DNA from: Morinoia aosen
Taxonomy: Eukaryota; Arthropoda; Malacostraca; Amphipoda; Talitridae
NCBI GenBank assembly: GCA_030386875.1
Contig: CM059567.1
Span: forward strand, 54,544,020-54,608,019
Direction: 5' to 3'
Length of the DNA: 64,000 nucleotides
Part shown: positions 11,341 through 24,600 of the stretch, one piece after another
How the letters are laid out: each line of letters opens with the position of its first letter
Position numbering within the stretch: the first letter of the stretch is position 1
The notes under the pieces: generated by a model
The model's database searches: none
What the model saw: the letters and a program-made list of their open reading frames with translations, nothing else
What the model was told of the DNA's origin: nothing
Translations under genes and position numbers: made by a program

Positions 11341-14300
11341 TATTATTTATCTTGATAGGGCAATTTACCATGATTGATGATATAGATCTTAAGTCTGATC
11401 TCATGTCTTTTCTGAAATATACTGTCCTCATCTAGCCAATATAAACTATTGTTGTAAAAATTAGGCCCCGTCTCTTGAGCTAACCCATGCGTTAATTAAA
11501 ATATCGTTGAAGATAGGATGCCCTATAGCAGTCGCTGCACTTGTTCGGGCCCACTAGTAGCTATACTTAAATCTGTCCATTGTGATAGTCTTGAGAAACA
11601 ATCTTCTGATGTATGTCTTGTGATGAATAAATTTCTCAAAAATGTTTCTTTAAAAATTTACTCTAGCAACAACAACAATAAAAAATCTTTCATAAAATTA
11701 ACATTGGTTGCAGACCACATCCACAATCTAGTATGTGATTAATATGATTAGCTTTGCCGAAGAAAGCATTAATTTTTCCCTACCTTGAAATATATGGGTT
11801 TAATTTTCTGCAATAAGAATACGACGTCGAATTTTCTCCTTCCTTTTTACTAACAACGAGTTGATGAATATTCTCTATTCTAATTACTGAAATTAAAGGG
11901 TAAATGACAAAAGGCACGCAGCCATGCAAATATACAAACAAAGAAACAACATTGTCAGAGTTCTGTTGGTATATCTGTAGATAAATATAAATTTTGTTTA
12001 ACAAGAACATTTCCAAAAAGTCTGCAATATTAGGTTTAAACTTCATTTCCTACGGCTTTCAAATTCATGGACTCTTCCAGCAGCTTTTCCATGGCTGCCT
12101 AACTCACATTTGCCTTAAGTCAATAACATTGCACCTAAGGTAAGGCCTCGTATTCCAGTTTATATGATCAGGTTGATAGATGAGGGGTATTTCTGCAAAG
12201 TAGTAGTTAGTTAGTTTTGTCCTCATTTTTAAAGCACTGAATAAGCCAAATTTTGAATACACACAACTGCACTAAAGCAAAACAACGTACAGCTTTCGTT
12301 AGCCAGCTTCGGTGTTTAGTTTGAGAATTATTTGATGTTTAGATATCCGTCCGTATTGATTTTTTCCCTCAGTTGTTCATATTAATAACTAAGTGAAACA
12401 CATAGTAGATAACAATAAATAAATTAAAGGTAGATTTAGACTGATGAATAAGTTATTAGTATCGATATTTCAATGTTTTCTTACCGTATCTGCGACATAG
12501 ACGATATAATAGTGTTACTGGGTATGGGAGGAACAAGTAGTTACGAAGAGTACAGTGAAGGAAGTGGTGAAGCCCCCTGGCCACGTCAAGATATCAAAGT
12601 ATGTCGAAGTTAAAAAATGAATTCTTAAATTTAAGGTAAATAAGTTTTCAGAGGAGAAAATGGCGGAAACGAGTACGCATTTCAAAGTCTGTGTTTGTCG
12701 AAAGGATTGATGTTGACGAAATGCGAAAGCCTCTCAGCAGGATGAGCCTCTCAGTATAATTCAGGTCAGTGTTGTGCTTAGGTTCCCACACCATTAATTA
12801 AAAAAGGAACAGGGATGCCGCAATTATATCTATATAATTAGCTCGCTCACGCTCCGCCAACGCCTCAATTTTCAAAACTAATTCGCACACACGCAAAAAA
12901 ACTTTAATTACCGTCCTTCTGAAGACTTTGTTCAAGGAAACTTTTAAAAACAAATTTTTAAGTGAGCTCTTCATTACCTTGAAGACGAAAGCCTTAATTC
13001 AAAGGACCCTTTATGAGAAAAGCAATATTAAGGAACAGTTTTCCATCCCGCAGAGCTCACCAGAGGATCTTCTAACTGATATTAAAGGTGATATACAATG
13101 AGAGGGACAAACGTTCGGTAGACAAAAGTCATGTTTTTTTTGAGGTTTGGGGGACGGATGTATGCATGAGGCTTTTTTCACGTAATAACTTACTGTAGAA
13201 TTCTAACGGTAACATTCTATAGAATTCAAACAAACTGTGGAACATAGCATGATAATATCTTCACTGAACTGAAAATCTATGGAATTTTTTAGTACAATTC
13301 ACTATGTAATTTTTATGTACACCAATAGCATAAACGTTTTATATGAAAATATACTAAGGTATTCAATGGCCGCAAAAAGTTGAGGAATGATGTACCTGCG
13401 CATGAGAGATTGTTTGACTCGATTGAAGACAATATTTTTGCTAATAATCAAAATCTGGTTCGGAATTAGTCAAAATAAGCTCAGAATTTTTAGCACCGGT
13501 TACATGAACGTCGAACTCGGCTCTCACGCTGAAGTTTTGCGCTGGTTGTCAAAAACTGCGATCATTATCAGTACTCGTGGTTTGAGGAATGTAAACTCGC
13601 TTAAGCTAAGGTTATTGGGACAGAAATAAAGTATTTTTAAGCATTTTTCAATATGTTAGAATGAATCCTGGCTTTTCTCCTTTGTAAATTATGAGCTTAC
13701 GAGCAGTTCCAGAATTTGAATATCTAGTAAATTTCTGGAACGTCACCTCCAAATTTTTTCGAGGATGTTATTTCAAGACAATTTTCGTTGTATTATTTTT
13801 TTACTTCATCGTAAATGTATCTTCAAAAATCTCTTGTGAACAAGTTCTGGGGCCGAACAGAATCAGCTACATTTGAGGGAAAATTTTTTTTTTAAACCGC
13901 ACTGTCGCCATTATTTGATGCAGCATCCGAACGAGCATAGTGTACTTATATCTAAGTGACATGGGATGCCATTGCTGATGGAAATTAAGCTCAAATTTAC
14001 ATGCATAATGTGGTGATGATTATATCGCATGGTGCTCCCATGATCCTAATTTTTTTCCTCATTCTATGTACCTGGAAATAAAAGTTCTCCATAGGAATAG
14101 ATCACAAATTAGTATATTCATGCTTAGGTCCAACTGGTTCAGATTCATAAGACAGTCTTCTTATCACTTTCGAACCTTTCTTGCAGTTATGACTTTGCTA
14201 ATCTGCAAGAGCTGAATTCATAAATTATTAGTAAATTACTTTTTGCTCTCAGATTAAAACGACACCCAAAGTTTTCCGGCAAACTTTTCTTACGATTTGC

Positions 14301-14555
14301 CTGCACGTTCAAACTATATCTAACTTTCGATGGGGCGGTGAATTTTGCGCGTTTTTTTATTCAAGTAAGGACTTCATTAAAGTACTTATCCTTAAAGGAC
14401 AATGCATTGTATGTGCTATTTACATTACTTCTGCAGGAAATGGGAAGTAAGAAGAAAATTTAGCGCTCAGTGGAGTAATGGACAAAACGGTATTGATGCA
14501 ACGCGTTTAATTTTTTACATTATTAACGCCGTGAGTGCTGTAAGCTCCAATTGAC

Positions 14556-14770
14556 TTAGCCTTACGTCGTAGCCGAGTGGCTAAAAAACCCGCCCTTCTG
14601 TAGAGGTGTCGAGGATTCGAATCCCAGCGCTGTGCGGCGAATTTCCCCGTTGGGTATAAGGGAAAACTCAAATTTAAACACAATACCCCTCTCTACCCAG
14701 GTGTCTGAAATGGGTTCTGGCTTGACCGGGAGTAACCGTCATGGGGTCCTGGTGTTAGTTACAATGCATT
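14556..14770 (+). repeat. tRNA-derived SINE-like copy
   Basis: From 14568 the sequence gtagccgagtggctaa resembles a tRNA A box and, about 45 bp later, ggattcgaatccc is a near-perfect B box (GGTTCGAATCC type). The spacing fits an internal Pol III promoter. The 5' acceptor-stem and 3' acceptor-stem segments do not pair well and there is no clear CCA-adjacent stem, so a functional tRNA is unlikely. The following ~130 bp (gtgtctgaaatgggttctgg, then atggggtcctggtg) could be the SINE body. Boundaries are approximate. Confidence 0.55.
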
Positions 14771-15579
14771 TGAAAAACCAATGTACAAGGTGATATGTAT
14801 CAGGCTTGAATTGGAATAAAACATTATTTTTATGCTGAGTTACGCCTCTCTGTGAAGCACAAAATCGTGTTGCTGTAAGCCTGCGCTGTGGAGCGAGTAA
14901 ATTTCCAATTCTAGCATTCATCTAGGTTCAAATCTAGAAAAACACTCGTCACATCGAAGTGAAACGCTCATGTTTCAAGCACCAAGGCTCGATTTTTGAC
15001 AATGACCTTCATATGAATGGGTCTGGCGGTGAAATTAATATCATGAAATAATATAGGAAAGAGCAATGCAATATTTATAATTATTTTGATGAAACTGTCC
15101 TGCACAGCTGGACTGAGAGAGGCAAGACTAACGATATCAGATTTGTTGCATTCGCATGAAAACTCAACACTCGTGTTTCATGTATGTTGTGCAAACTTTT
15201 TGCTAAAAATTTTCTTGAAATTATGAGGATTTAAACCGTAAGAAGGGTATCACCCCTCCAAATTAAAAATTTATCTTATTTTTTCATTAAAACGATCCCA
15301 CCTGGGAATTAATAGAAACAATTTCACTAGATGAAACATAAATAACCAAGATGAGTTTGTCAAAATGCTTGGGAGGCTTTACCAGTTAATGGACACGTTG
15401 GACAGATATAATCTTCTGAGGAAACAAAGCTGCTTTACAGCTTCTTTCCTAGGTCGAGAGCGAACGATACTTTTCTGGACTGGCAACTTGGTCGTCTTAG
15501 CATCAATTCTGACTGATTTATCGAAGCCGGTGTCTTTTGTAGCTGGAGATGAAGACCTCATGATGCGTAACTGAGGACA

Positions 15580-15885
15580 GTCAGGCTGACAAGGCTGTTC
15601 GATGCACAACTGAATTCAGTGAGGTACATAAAATTGTGCAATGCGCACATTTCCAGCAGTTAAATTAGACTGATTTTTTCACTGTTCGTCTATAGGTTTA
15701 CAAGATTACGATTCCCTGATTGTTGAGCACTTAATCTGACAAGATTGTACAATGCACGACTGGAAACAGTCATCCTGGACGAGACTCCAATGGAAGACTT
15801 TTAAGCAATCAGGTTGACGAGACTGAGTAACGTCTATCTAAGACTGTGCAATACGCATGTGAAAGCAGTCTCTTTGCCTGGAGGC
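15580..15885. repeat. Degenerate ~60-bp tandem repeat
   Basis: Four to five diverged copies sharing ctgacaag(a/g)(c/t)tg, then caatgc(a/g)cac, then g(a/c)agcagt. Copies differ by many substitutions and indels, so the array is old. Confidence 0.55.
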
Positions 15886-18199
15886 GGTAGCTTCAACACA
15901 GAAAAAATTGGGATAATTTTTGACACACTTAAGTGTGTCCTACATTTGTCGCAAAACCGGCACACAATTTTGTGCCATGGAGGTGTTGTGACACACTTTT
16001 GTATATCACATGACGCACTTACGATAGCCATGACGCACTTAGCAGAACTCTAGAACTTTCAAGACTCGCTGCTAAGGATTACAGCTTCAAGCGACATCGG
16101 TCGGTTTGGGATGTCTTAAACTCATTGATCCTAAAAATAAATTTTGTAAAAGGTCGAGGAATATTTCATGCTGTTTTCCAAGTTTTAGCTTCCCTAAATT
16201 GTTTCCTCATTTTCTTGTACCGTGGTAGTCTGCAAAAGCTGCGTTCATAAATGAGTCCTCTTTTGGTTCCAGTTTAAATGAAAACAAGAAGTTAGAGAAA
16301 TGAAAGTAGGAGAGAAATTTAGAAAAATGACTGTTCAATTGTGAGTCACGCTGCACATTTTCAAGATTTCATCCGCATTTGAACAACTGAGTCTAAACCG
16401 CTGTTCTCCTGCTTAATGCTATCGCAAAACATATATGCAACATACATATCCATTTCTTCATACGTATTAATGCAATGCCAGAAAATAGTCAGATCCATTA
16501 AAATCGAACTCAGTCTAACACTTCCCCTGGGACACTTAAGATTTTATTTTTTATATAGACTATACTTGAGGGGCTAAAATCATTGATGCACCAACGAAAA
16601 AGTTAGACTGAAAATACGTACAACGAAGGACAGTTTTCCAGCTTACTTTATACATACATAGAGTTAAAAGTATGAGCTTTCCATACAGCATATCTTCAGT
16701 TCGATATATTTTGCACCAGTAAAATACCTTAGATGATTGCTGGAAGTGATATATTGACGCCGTCCTCATTTAAAAGAACTCTTTTGAAGAACTCGTAATT
16801 GCCCGCCTGAAAAGGTTGATTGGGTCACCTTTACACCAGTTTACCTTCTGAAAAAATTCTTCAAGCACCAGGTGTTTTTTCAGCTCTATAGATAATTAGT
16901 GTTTAAAAGAAAGGCTAGTGGTTTAACAAAATAGATCTGTGCAGCTATTCTGACTTCAGCCAGCAGCTTGCCTGAATCGTACCTAAACCAGGACTTTCCC
17001 GCTTACTCATGGCGAACATCAAAGACTAGAACAACATAATAAAAATGCTTTTCAAAATAATGCGGTCATTTTACTCGATCGGAGGCAAGCAAGCTTGAAG
17101 CAATAAAATCTCAATAGAATACATTTTACTCGCCGTAGAATGGCTCTTTACGACTGCGTTCCACGTATTAAAGTGACGGTTAACTGAACATCAACATGCC
17201 GGGTAGAACAGCCCGCTCCCACAAACTTGTTCGTATTCGCTCTTCTGGTGAAAGCTGTTACGATTATTGCCCTTTCACGACATTGCTTCGTTAGGGCTTG
17301 AGAGCACTACGCTTATCCTCCGCGATGCTCTTTCATGTTCTAGCACAGCTATCATATTGGGATGCTCGCGGGCATTCAAACCGAAACAAATGGAATTGAA
17401 GTTTTCGAAGCGCCTTTTGGAGCTTTTATCTCATAAGCGACTGTGAGTTAGATTTCGATTTCTAATGTGTATTTTAGAATGTAGCACAAAGTAATATTCA
17501 GTTTTTATGGACCCATGAAATTTAATTCATGTTTTTTTATCTCACGAATACCATGGTCTGAATTCATGGCGTATATACTTGTATATTTTTCTCCGCTCTA
17601 AAATGATTTCATAAGTTTTCTCCCTAGGATTTTTTCTTTTGCTTTATTAACGACATTCTCTAGTCAACTCTAAACACAATTTAGCAGCAGTGGCCCTTTG
17701 TGATGAAGGTTTTTAATAAAAAACTTAGAATACCAATACGATGATCACCCAACCACAGTGCAGTGTCATCGACTTGGCTGCCATTTCGTTGTTTTGAATC
17801 ATTCGTGACCCAAAGGGCTGATGTTTTTCTTCTTGTATTGCTAAGAAGCTGTTGAAACTTGCAGTGATTTCAAGAGAACTTTAGAATTTGATGATTTTTT
17901 CAAGTGAGATGGCATCAAACACGAGCGCGAGGAAGAATTTTCAATGCTGAAACTATACTCCTACCGAGAGATGTAATGCATGTGTACGCATATAACTTGA
18001 CTTTTGAAATTCATGCAACATTATGACAAAACTTAATCTAAAAAGCTTAAGTTTTGGGAAAAAATATTTTGATTTCTAGCAAGAGCTTCCACTAATCCTC
18101 GCAGTACTGCTTGGAATACTGCTCATGATAAATGATTGAGGCCTTAAATTAATACAATGTTTATGCAGGGACTCGGCCTCTTATCACTAAAACCAAACA

Positions 18200-19140
18200 C
18201 TTCGTATCAACTCACCACTCCGCGCGGATTGGTGAGCTTGAAGCTATCCTCGAGCCTGGCGCTTGCTATGTAGGCCGAAGCACCAGCTTTTCAAACGAAT
18301 GTCATGTATCGAGACGTCACCTTAGAACCTGCCAACGGTTGGACAATGGACAGCTTGCCCTGTCACCAATTCCGCAGCGAGGCCAGTATCAGAAACATTC
18401 TCTGCCGAGCTACTTCAGTGATCCCTCGACTTTCTTTCGTACAACAATGCAATGCCAAGACTTCGCAGAATACTCACTCAACAACCCCATTCAATTGTCT
18501 CGGACTCAGAGATAATGTAGTTTCACCTCACTGGATGAAGACAACAGTTTGCTCTATTCTAAGGAGCATGGCGAGCATTCTTTCTACAAGGCATAGCCAA
18601 AGGTAACTTCAAAACGCCATGTTTGGGCATTCTGAGGCATAGATCTAGCGAGAGTAAACAACCTCGTTGCTCGCTAGTTCACTCGCCCTTGCTCTACGAA
18701 GTACGATAAATCCCATCCCTTCCAATGCTCCTCCGGCGAACGATCCCGCATCGTGTTCCTTCAAAAGTGCTTCTTACTAGTGCAATAGCAGCCAAGCGCT
18801 CCTACAACAGCGATTCCTGAGCAAACTCTTCTTCGCACCAACCTACATGACGTGCCGACAGTTTAGGTCTACGGTCCCTGCACTCTCTTCTCGATGCCTA
18901 GTACCTCACAATCTGGTGTGCGCCGCAGCTCACCCTCGCTAACCGCGCTACAGCCAACGGTTACCGTCGAGATCCTGGCCGGCAACGCAGCCGGCATAGC
19001 TATCACTTCGAGTTCTCTCTACACGATGACTAGTCGCCCAACCGAAAGTTACGCTAACGCGTCCACTCTGGCTAGCATCACCTCGAGGCTTTCGTGGTAC
19101 AGGATACCAAGCCTCTCACAAAAACTGAGCTTGGAAATCG
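18200..19140. other. Less AT-rich patch of unknown origin
   Basis: Base composition is near even here, against strongly AT-rich flanks. The plus strand has open frames of 100 codons (18304-18606) and 146 codons (18894-19334), and the minus strand has short interrupted frames. I recognise no motif in any of the six frames. It may be a remnant of a mobile element or a conserved noncoding block. Confidence 0.35.
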
Positions 19141-19655
19141 TTATACCAATAACCATATCCGTAGTTTTAAAACTAATTAATTCTCAAACTGAATTGTCCT
19201 TGTCGTTATTCCTCAGTCGCTTACAACTCAAACAAACTCAAACGTTTGAACGCTTGCAGTGGAAAGATGCAATTATTATAACTTTGAAATTTCAATTCAA
19301 TTTTTTTACCTTACAGAAATGCAATATACTGTAGCTATTGATTGGATACATACGTTCATTTTTGAGGGAATTACAAATTCGAGTTTACGACAGCACTTTA
19401 CGGTGTTGCCAATTGTGGTCATTTGTTGACGAAACCTTGTTTTTTTGTTTCAACTTCCTCACTCTGGCTCATAATAGGTGGCTGCTCATGGTCTCTAATT
19501 TTGAAAACCTCAAGAATTATGCGTTGGAAACTATCCTATTTTAACTTTTATTTTATTCATTTCCCTTCACAACAATGGCTTGAGGCTAAATCACACGCTA
19601 GAAACGTGGTAAACACACAAACCTGAGTATTTCTGCTCCCCACCATTCAGCCTAC

Positions 19656-20205
19656 TACGCTGCCACTCGCCGCTCACAGTTTACTTCTATCGCGCGTTCA
19701 TTCACAGCCCACTTCCACAACTTGAATGCTGACCGTTTACAGTCCACCTCCACTGTCCGCATACTAAACTTTCACAGTCCACTTCCACTGTCCGCACACT
19801 CACAGTTCACAGTCCACTTTCAGAACTTGAATACTGACCGAATACAGTCCACTTCTACTGCCCGCACACTTTCCATTCACAGTCCACTTCCACTGTCCGC
19901 ATGCGCACAGTTCACAGTCCACTTCCACTCTCCGTACATTCACCGTTCACAGTCCACTTCCACTCTCCGTACACTCACCGTTCACAGTCCACTTTCACTC
20001 TCCGTACACTCACCGTTCACAGTCCACTACTACTCTCCGTACACTCACCGTTCACAGTCCACTTCCACTGTCCACACACTCAAAGTTCTCAGTCCACTTC
20101 CACTCTCTGCACACTCACCGTTCACAGTCCGGTTCCACTGTCCGCACACTCACCGTTCACAGTCCACTTCTACTGTCCGCATCCTCACCGTTCACAGTCC
20201 ACTTC
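19656..20205 (-). repeat. 35-bp minisatellite copied from the exon F splice donor
   Basis: About 15 units of 35 bp, in register from 19656 to the exon. The last unit (20181-20205) straddles the exon edge, so its first 17 exonic bases on the coding strand (GAAGTGGACTGTGAACG) are coding and GTGAGG is the genuine donor. Units starting at 20146, 20111, 20041, 20006 and 19971 keep the junction as GAACG|GTGAGTGT. That matches the donor consensus (GTRAGT) better than the genuine GTGAGGAT. The unit at 20076 has lost it, the one at 19936 reads GTGAAT, and the one at 19796 reads AACT|GTGAGT. Units farther from the exon are more diverged. The 224-codon open frame on the plus strand is a by-product. Confidence 0.95.
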
Positions 20206-20308
20206 AAGGCCACAGAAGGGTTGGCGGCGGAGCTGCGGCAGATGAAGTCCACGGCCTGGTCCTCCGTGATGGACGACGGCCCGGAGATGTGCACGGCTCG
20301 AGCCGCGT
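20189..20308 (-). CDS. sns-like: Exon F: first half of Ig domain 4
   Basis: 120 bp, phase 1/1. The acceptor is ttttttgtggcaag|AC and the donor GAACG|GTGAGGAT. Residues 331-369 read AARAVHISGP, then AVDFICRSSAANPSVALKWTVN, with Cys 353 and core Trp 366. The shape is that of Sns Ig4 (APTHVTVMGP ... SNPPAEIKWMVGG). I chose this donor because it is the only one that joins in frame to exon G (KWTVNGEEV) and because reading on meets TGA before the next donor. The last 17 bases of the exon plus the donor are the seed of a 35-bp tandem repeat that continues for ~530 bp into the intron, so donor choice here is unusually crowded. Confidence 0.92.
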
Positions 20309-23300
20309 CTTGCCACAAAAAAACAAACATAATGTCATCTCACGCGGAAGACGAGCACAAAACTTTGATGTGCCAAGCCCAATGTTACACAAGTGAGCAT
20401 TTATTAACGTAACTGGAACTAAAAGAATGTGGAAGTATTTTAGTGATGTCAGAGTTACTGAGAGTTGCGTGCGTACCGTTTAGATGACTCATGTTTTTAC
20501 CCGCTAGCGGGTGCTTGTTTTCACATGTTTATTTAAGTTAAAATAGCGTTAGCTTGCTTTCACAATTGATGCATCCACTACAAACAGTTTTGTCAAAATG
20601 TGCGTGCTGAGTTAGGTAAATTATTAGTTTTCTGTCAACGGATAAGTTATACTTTCACAAAAGATCTTCAAACTATGGATTTTGAGCCCAACAAAACACA
20701 TGAAAATGACCAGCGTCTCCGTCAATTCGTCAACGTACAATGGAAATAAGAATTTTATTGAAATTGCTACCGTTTTCTACCTGTCACCCCGGGTAAAACT
20801 TCAACGTATGAAAAATTTGACTAATCATTCAGTTGATACAATGTAGGCATATTTCTCAGTCAGGGGAAAAACTGTAGGAACTTTTAAAAGTTCATGAAAT
20901 GAGTTGATTACCGTGATCGCAATCCAAAAGACGTCGGATGAAGATTTGAACGCACCATTCAATAAAATTTCTGAAGCGTGGCCGAGCTATGAAAGTTATT
21001 CTTCACCTCTGCTCGCAGAAGCAACAGAATAGCTCGTAAAAGTGGCAAATGGAGCCAGCAGTGCCGACAGCAGAACGTGTGCCTTTTTAAATTCCCCTAG
21101 TTTTCAAGAATATAAATCGTAGGAAAATTCAATTTTTTGGAAGAAAAAAATTAAATCAAGAAAATGAGGCATCGAAAATAGATTGGCAGTTTGACATACC
21201 ATCTTTAAAGATTACTTTTACTTTTAAAATGATAAGATCGTTCTCCTTCTACTTTCGGCCGATAATATCCCTAAACATTTAACTGAAAATATGACAAATG
21301 CAGCTCAATTTCGTACAAATTGAATTTACGCAATATTTTCCCCCTGGTTATAAGATTCCCAGTCTACACCTACGTTGAAACTTTGTGTAGCGCATGGACG
21401 AAGCCGGATATTTATTAGAGAATTTCCCTCATTCGCGTTATAGAATAAAAAATTACGTCTCCTTGAATTCAGGTGCGACGCGCTAGAAATATTTTTATTT
21501 ATTCAGCGTGAGCGAGCAAACAACCTTGAGAGAAGCCCGACTTGAGTAGACACAAAATTGCGACTTGAATTTCACAGACAGAAAACAAAAAACTGCTCGT
21601 ACAGACGCCGAGAGTTTGTGATGGTGGAGCGAATATTTTAAGCTCACATAACTTATGCGCCTGCGTGAACGTCAACCTGGAGGAGAATGTACTTATAATT
21701 TGACAGTCTTCAGTGAGTGCGGTCTCCGAATGCTACAATTTCTTCAAAAATCTTTAATTAATCGTTCGCAGAATCATTTCGTATTTATGAACTACGGCCA
21801 AGATTTGTGCGCATAATAACGATAACCGTTGACCTAAAGTAAGATGCAGATAATTAATTTCTTCTCAATTTAACGTTAGTGTATTTTGGCCTATTTCAGA
21901 AACAGACCTATTACAGGAATAGCTTCCAACGCATTTATTGATCTTTAGATATTTTTATTTACTTTTTCGATTTAAATGCTGAATTTGAATAATCGTTATC
22001 AAGAATTGTTTTCATTTGGATAAGGGTGTTTAATCATTACTACGACAGAGAACATTTACACTGAAGTGATTGGTCTTTATGAACTGATAACTATTAATAA
22101 TCATTTTCATTACATTATAAAGAAATGGTGCCTCAATGAACACAAGTGCAATTGTAAAAGTCTTGAGTGAGAAATTGTAGGTATAAAAATTGAAGTATAA
22201 TTGAATCGTGCTCATAAAAATTGAATTGAAACATTGGATAGTATAAAATTGTGAAAAGAACAGTCTAGCACTCATGGATCTAAAAAAAAACTCACACTCG
22301 GCCGTAAATAGATCCGACCCGAAGTCTGACAGGAAACTCATCTGATAAAAACATTAAAAGTCGGGAAAATTCATCCAATAAAAAACTTAACTTATGACGG
22401 GGAACACGAGTCACATTTTTAACAAGTTTTTGCCTTCAATCTCGATCCGTGTCATTCCCATTCTTCTTCCGCTCGAAAAAATTTTGAGAGTAGATTCGTG
22501 CAGAGACTGCGTCAGATTTAAAGTCGGAAAAAGAGTCGTGAGATTTATAGGCGATGTGAACAGTAGGAGCATCTTATCTTAAACGCCTTCTATTGGTTCC
22601 ATGAAGACGAATGCGATCCTCCTTACGGAGAATAACTTTCCCAAATAAAAGTTTAAACTGGCGCGCTGGCCGAAACAGTTTCCGAAGTCATTGCTCGAAT
22701 GCAGTGGCACAATATGGTGGAACGCAGGGTGGAGTTATGGAACAGGTGCACAAGTTTGGTAGCAATAAATTTACGCTCCTGAGAGGACTACGCAACAAGA
22801 CATTCAGAAGTGTTCTGAGCTTGCTGGGAAAAAGATCCATGAACTGGAAATACATAATGTTTCATGAAATTAATGATGGGAAGACTGATTGAAATTTACC
22901 TAACGAGACGGTTGGGTATATTCCAATAGTGTGTAAATCAAATACAGTTATGAATAAAATTCAGGGGCTCAATTTGAATGAAGAATTTGTGCCTATAACC
23001 GAGTACCGTGAAAAAGCACAAAAATATTCAAGTGAACAATCGTGTCAAATATTATTTACATGCATTGATATGCCAGGAATCTTGGGCGCTATAACGATTC
23101 AAAAAGACTAATGGGCATTTTAATTTGGAAGATGACACTCGTTCACATCTCTTTGAAATATAAACCATTTTTAGTACCTTTTAAAACTAGGCGACAAAAT
23201 TCGTAAATACTGTTTTAGTTCGAATACTAAAAAATGAACACATTGAAAGAAATGCATTACGTATCATAATGAAAGCATCCGTGGTTAACCCATATACTAA

Positions 23301-23374
23301 ACAATGACTTCAAGCAAGACAATATTCCAGGAACTAAGTGTAAACAACATAGGCGAAGCTAAAACATCACTCAC
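20309..23374 (-). other. Intron between exons E and F
   Basis: 3066 bp, phase 1. AT-rich, with no tandem array and no recognised mobile element. Several short open frames on both strands (for example 22611-22892) match nothing I know. The stretch 21360-21620 is somewhat richer in CG dinucleotides. Confidence 0.85.
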
Positions 23375-23716
23375 ACATGACAGAGAGCGTGACGTTATCA
23401 ATGAGCGGCCTGTCGAGCATATCGCTGTTAGCATGACACTCGACCGCAGCTCCATCGTCGTCTCCATCCAACTCAAACTCAACTTCACTCTTAATCTTGC
23501 GCGTGAGATGTCCCACCGGCAGCGGACGCTTGGGTGTCGAGATCCGATTACCATCACTCGCGGAAGACGGAGTGGCGAGTGCAATTCCTCGGCGGAACCA
23601 AGAAATGGTGGGCTGGGGGTTGCCTCCCGTCACGCGGCATGTGAGGTGCACCTTGTGGCCTGCCTTGCCGATGTCGTTCTTGGACCAGCCGCTCAGGGAT
23701 ATGGACACGGGTGGGT
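23375..23716 (-). CDS. sns-like: Exon E: complete Ig domain 3
   Basis: 342 bp, phase 1/1, the only Ig domain here in one exon. The acceptor is ctgtttgcag|AC and the donor ATGT|GTGAGT. It encodes residues 217-329: PPVSISLSGW linker and A strand, VHLTCRVTGGNPQPTISWF with Cys 242 and Trp 255, then a Ser/Pro/Lys-rich loop (about residues 263-285), then VEFELDGDDDGAAVECHA with the second cysteine at 309, ending NVTLSVM. An NVT glycosylation sequon sits at residue 323. GGNPxPxxxW is the common C-strand motif in this family (GGNPPAQLIWYKNG in Sns Ig3). An antisense open frame of similar extent is only a shadow of this exon. Confidence 0.92.
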
Positions 23717-24449
23717 CTGCAAACAGTGGAGAGCTATTCTTTAGTAAAAATCGAATGCAGTTCATTGAATGATTGCTTTTCGCTTTTGTTTCTGGCGGTA
23801 CTGCATGTTCAGCACATTCAGTGATGAGGCTTCAAATTATAATTTTGACAAATAATTATTTTTTAAAATTCTTTCCTCCTAACATGGTATACGAATGCGG
23901 GAAGTCTCGATTTTTTCACACTAGGCCATCTGGATTTGAGGAGACAATGTTTAGTGAAAAAAGTTATTCATAAAACACCTAGTAAATTCGGGAGTACATT
24001 CCTAGTCATAAATCTTACTACTTATACTAAAAATTTTACTGGAAAATACTACATATTTTAGTGATTTGAATTCAAGACATTGAGATTGACATTATCATTA
24101 ACTATATGAAAACAAAAAATACTTTATACCCGTTGAAATTATTTCTATAATTTCTGCATGAATTAGAATGAGGATCCCATTTCCCTATAGTAAAAACATT
24201 GTTCCTCGCACGTGCTCCAGAGAGCATGTACGATCAAGAGCAGCGATGGACAGACAGTCTGAGCTCAAGTAGAAACAACGACCTTCACATCTCCGAGCTA
24301 TCTAATGAAGAGCGACTCTCCAGGTTGCATTTCTGGTGAAAGTATACGGAACGTTACTCGCCCGGTGGTGCCTGTTCCCTCACGTGCTACTGCTGCCTGA
24401 AGCAACGCTCTTTGCTCGGTGGTCGTTACTCAGAAGCTGAGAGCTAACC

Positions 24450-24600
24450 GAAGAATAAAGTATAGAATAAAGTAACAAAGAATAAAGTAACAAAGAGAAA
24501 GTAATAAGGAATAAGTTAATATAGAATAAAGTAATAAGGAATAAATTAATAAATAATAAAACAATAAAGAATAAAGAAATAAAGAATAAAGTAAAGAATT
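24450..24600. repeat. A-rich simple repeat
   Basis: Runs of agaataaagtaa(t/c)aa and aggaataa-type motifs with a loose 15-20 bp period. Confidence 0.85.

Larger units (their letters stand above)
6564..20188 (-). other. Intron between exons F and G
   Basis: 13625 bp, phase 1. From the exon F side it holds the 35-bp donor-bearing array (to about 19656), a less AT-rich patch of unknown origin (18200-19140), a degenerate ~60-bp repeat (15580-15885), a tRNA-like SINE copy (14556-14770), a decayed non-LTR retrotransposon (10330-11340) and a palindromic MITE (7960-8067). The stretches 6564-7959, 8068-10329, 11341-14555 and 15886-18199 show nothing I recognise. Confidence 0.85.

Noticed and set aside
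14556-14650. A functional tRNA gene
   Set aside because: A and B boxes are good, but acceptor and anticodon stems do not pair convincingly and the flanks look like a SINE body.
19722-20396. 224-codon plus-strand frame with Ser/Thr/His/Pro repeats
   Set aside because: It is the antisense translation of the 35-bp array and of exon F.
23304-23744. 146-codon plus-strand frame
   Set aside because: It is the antisense shadow of exon E, whose own frame shows clear Ig motifs and splice sites.
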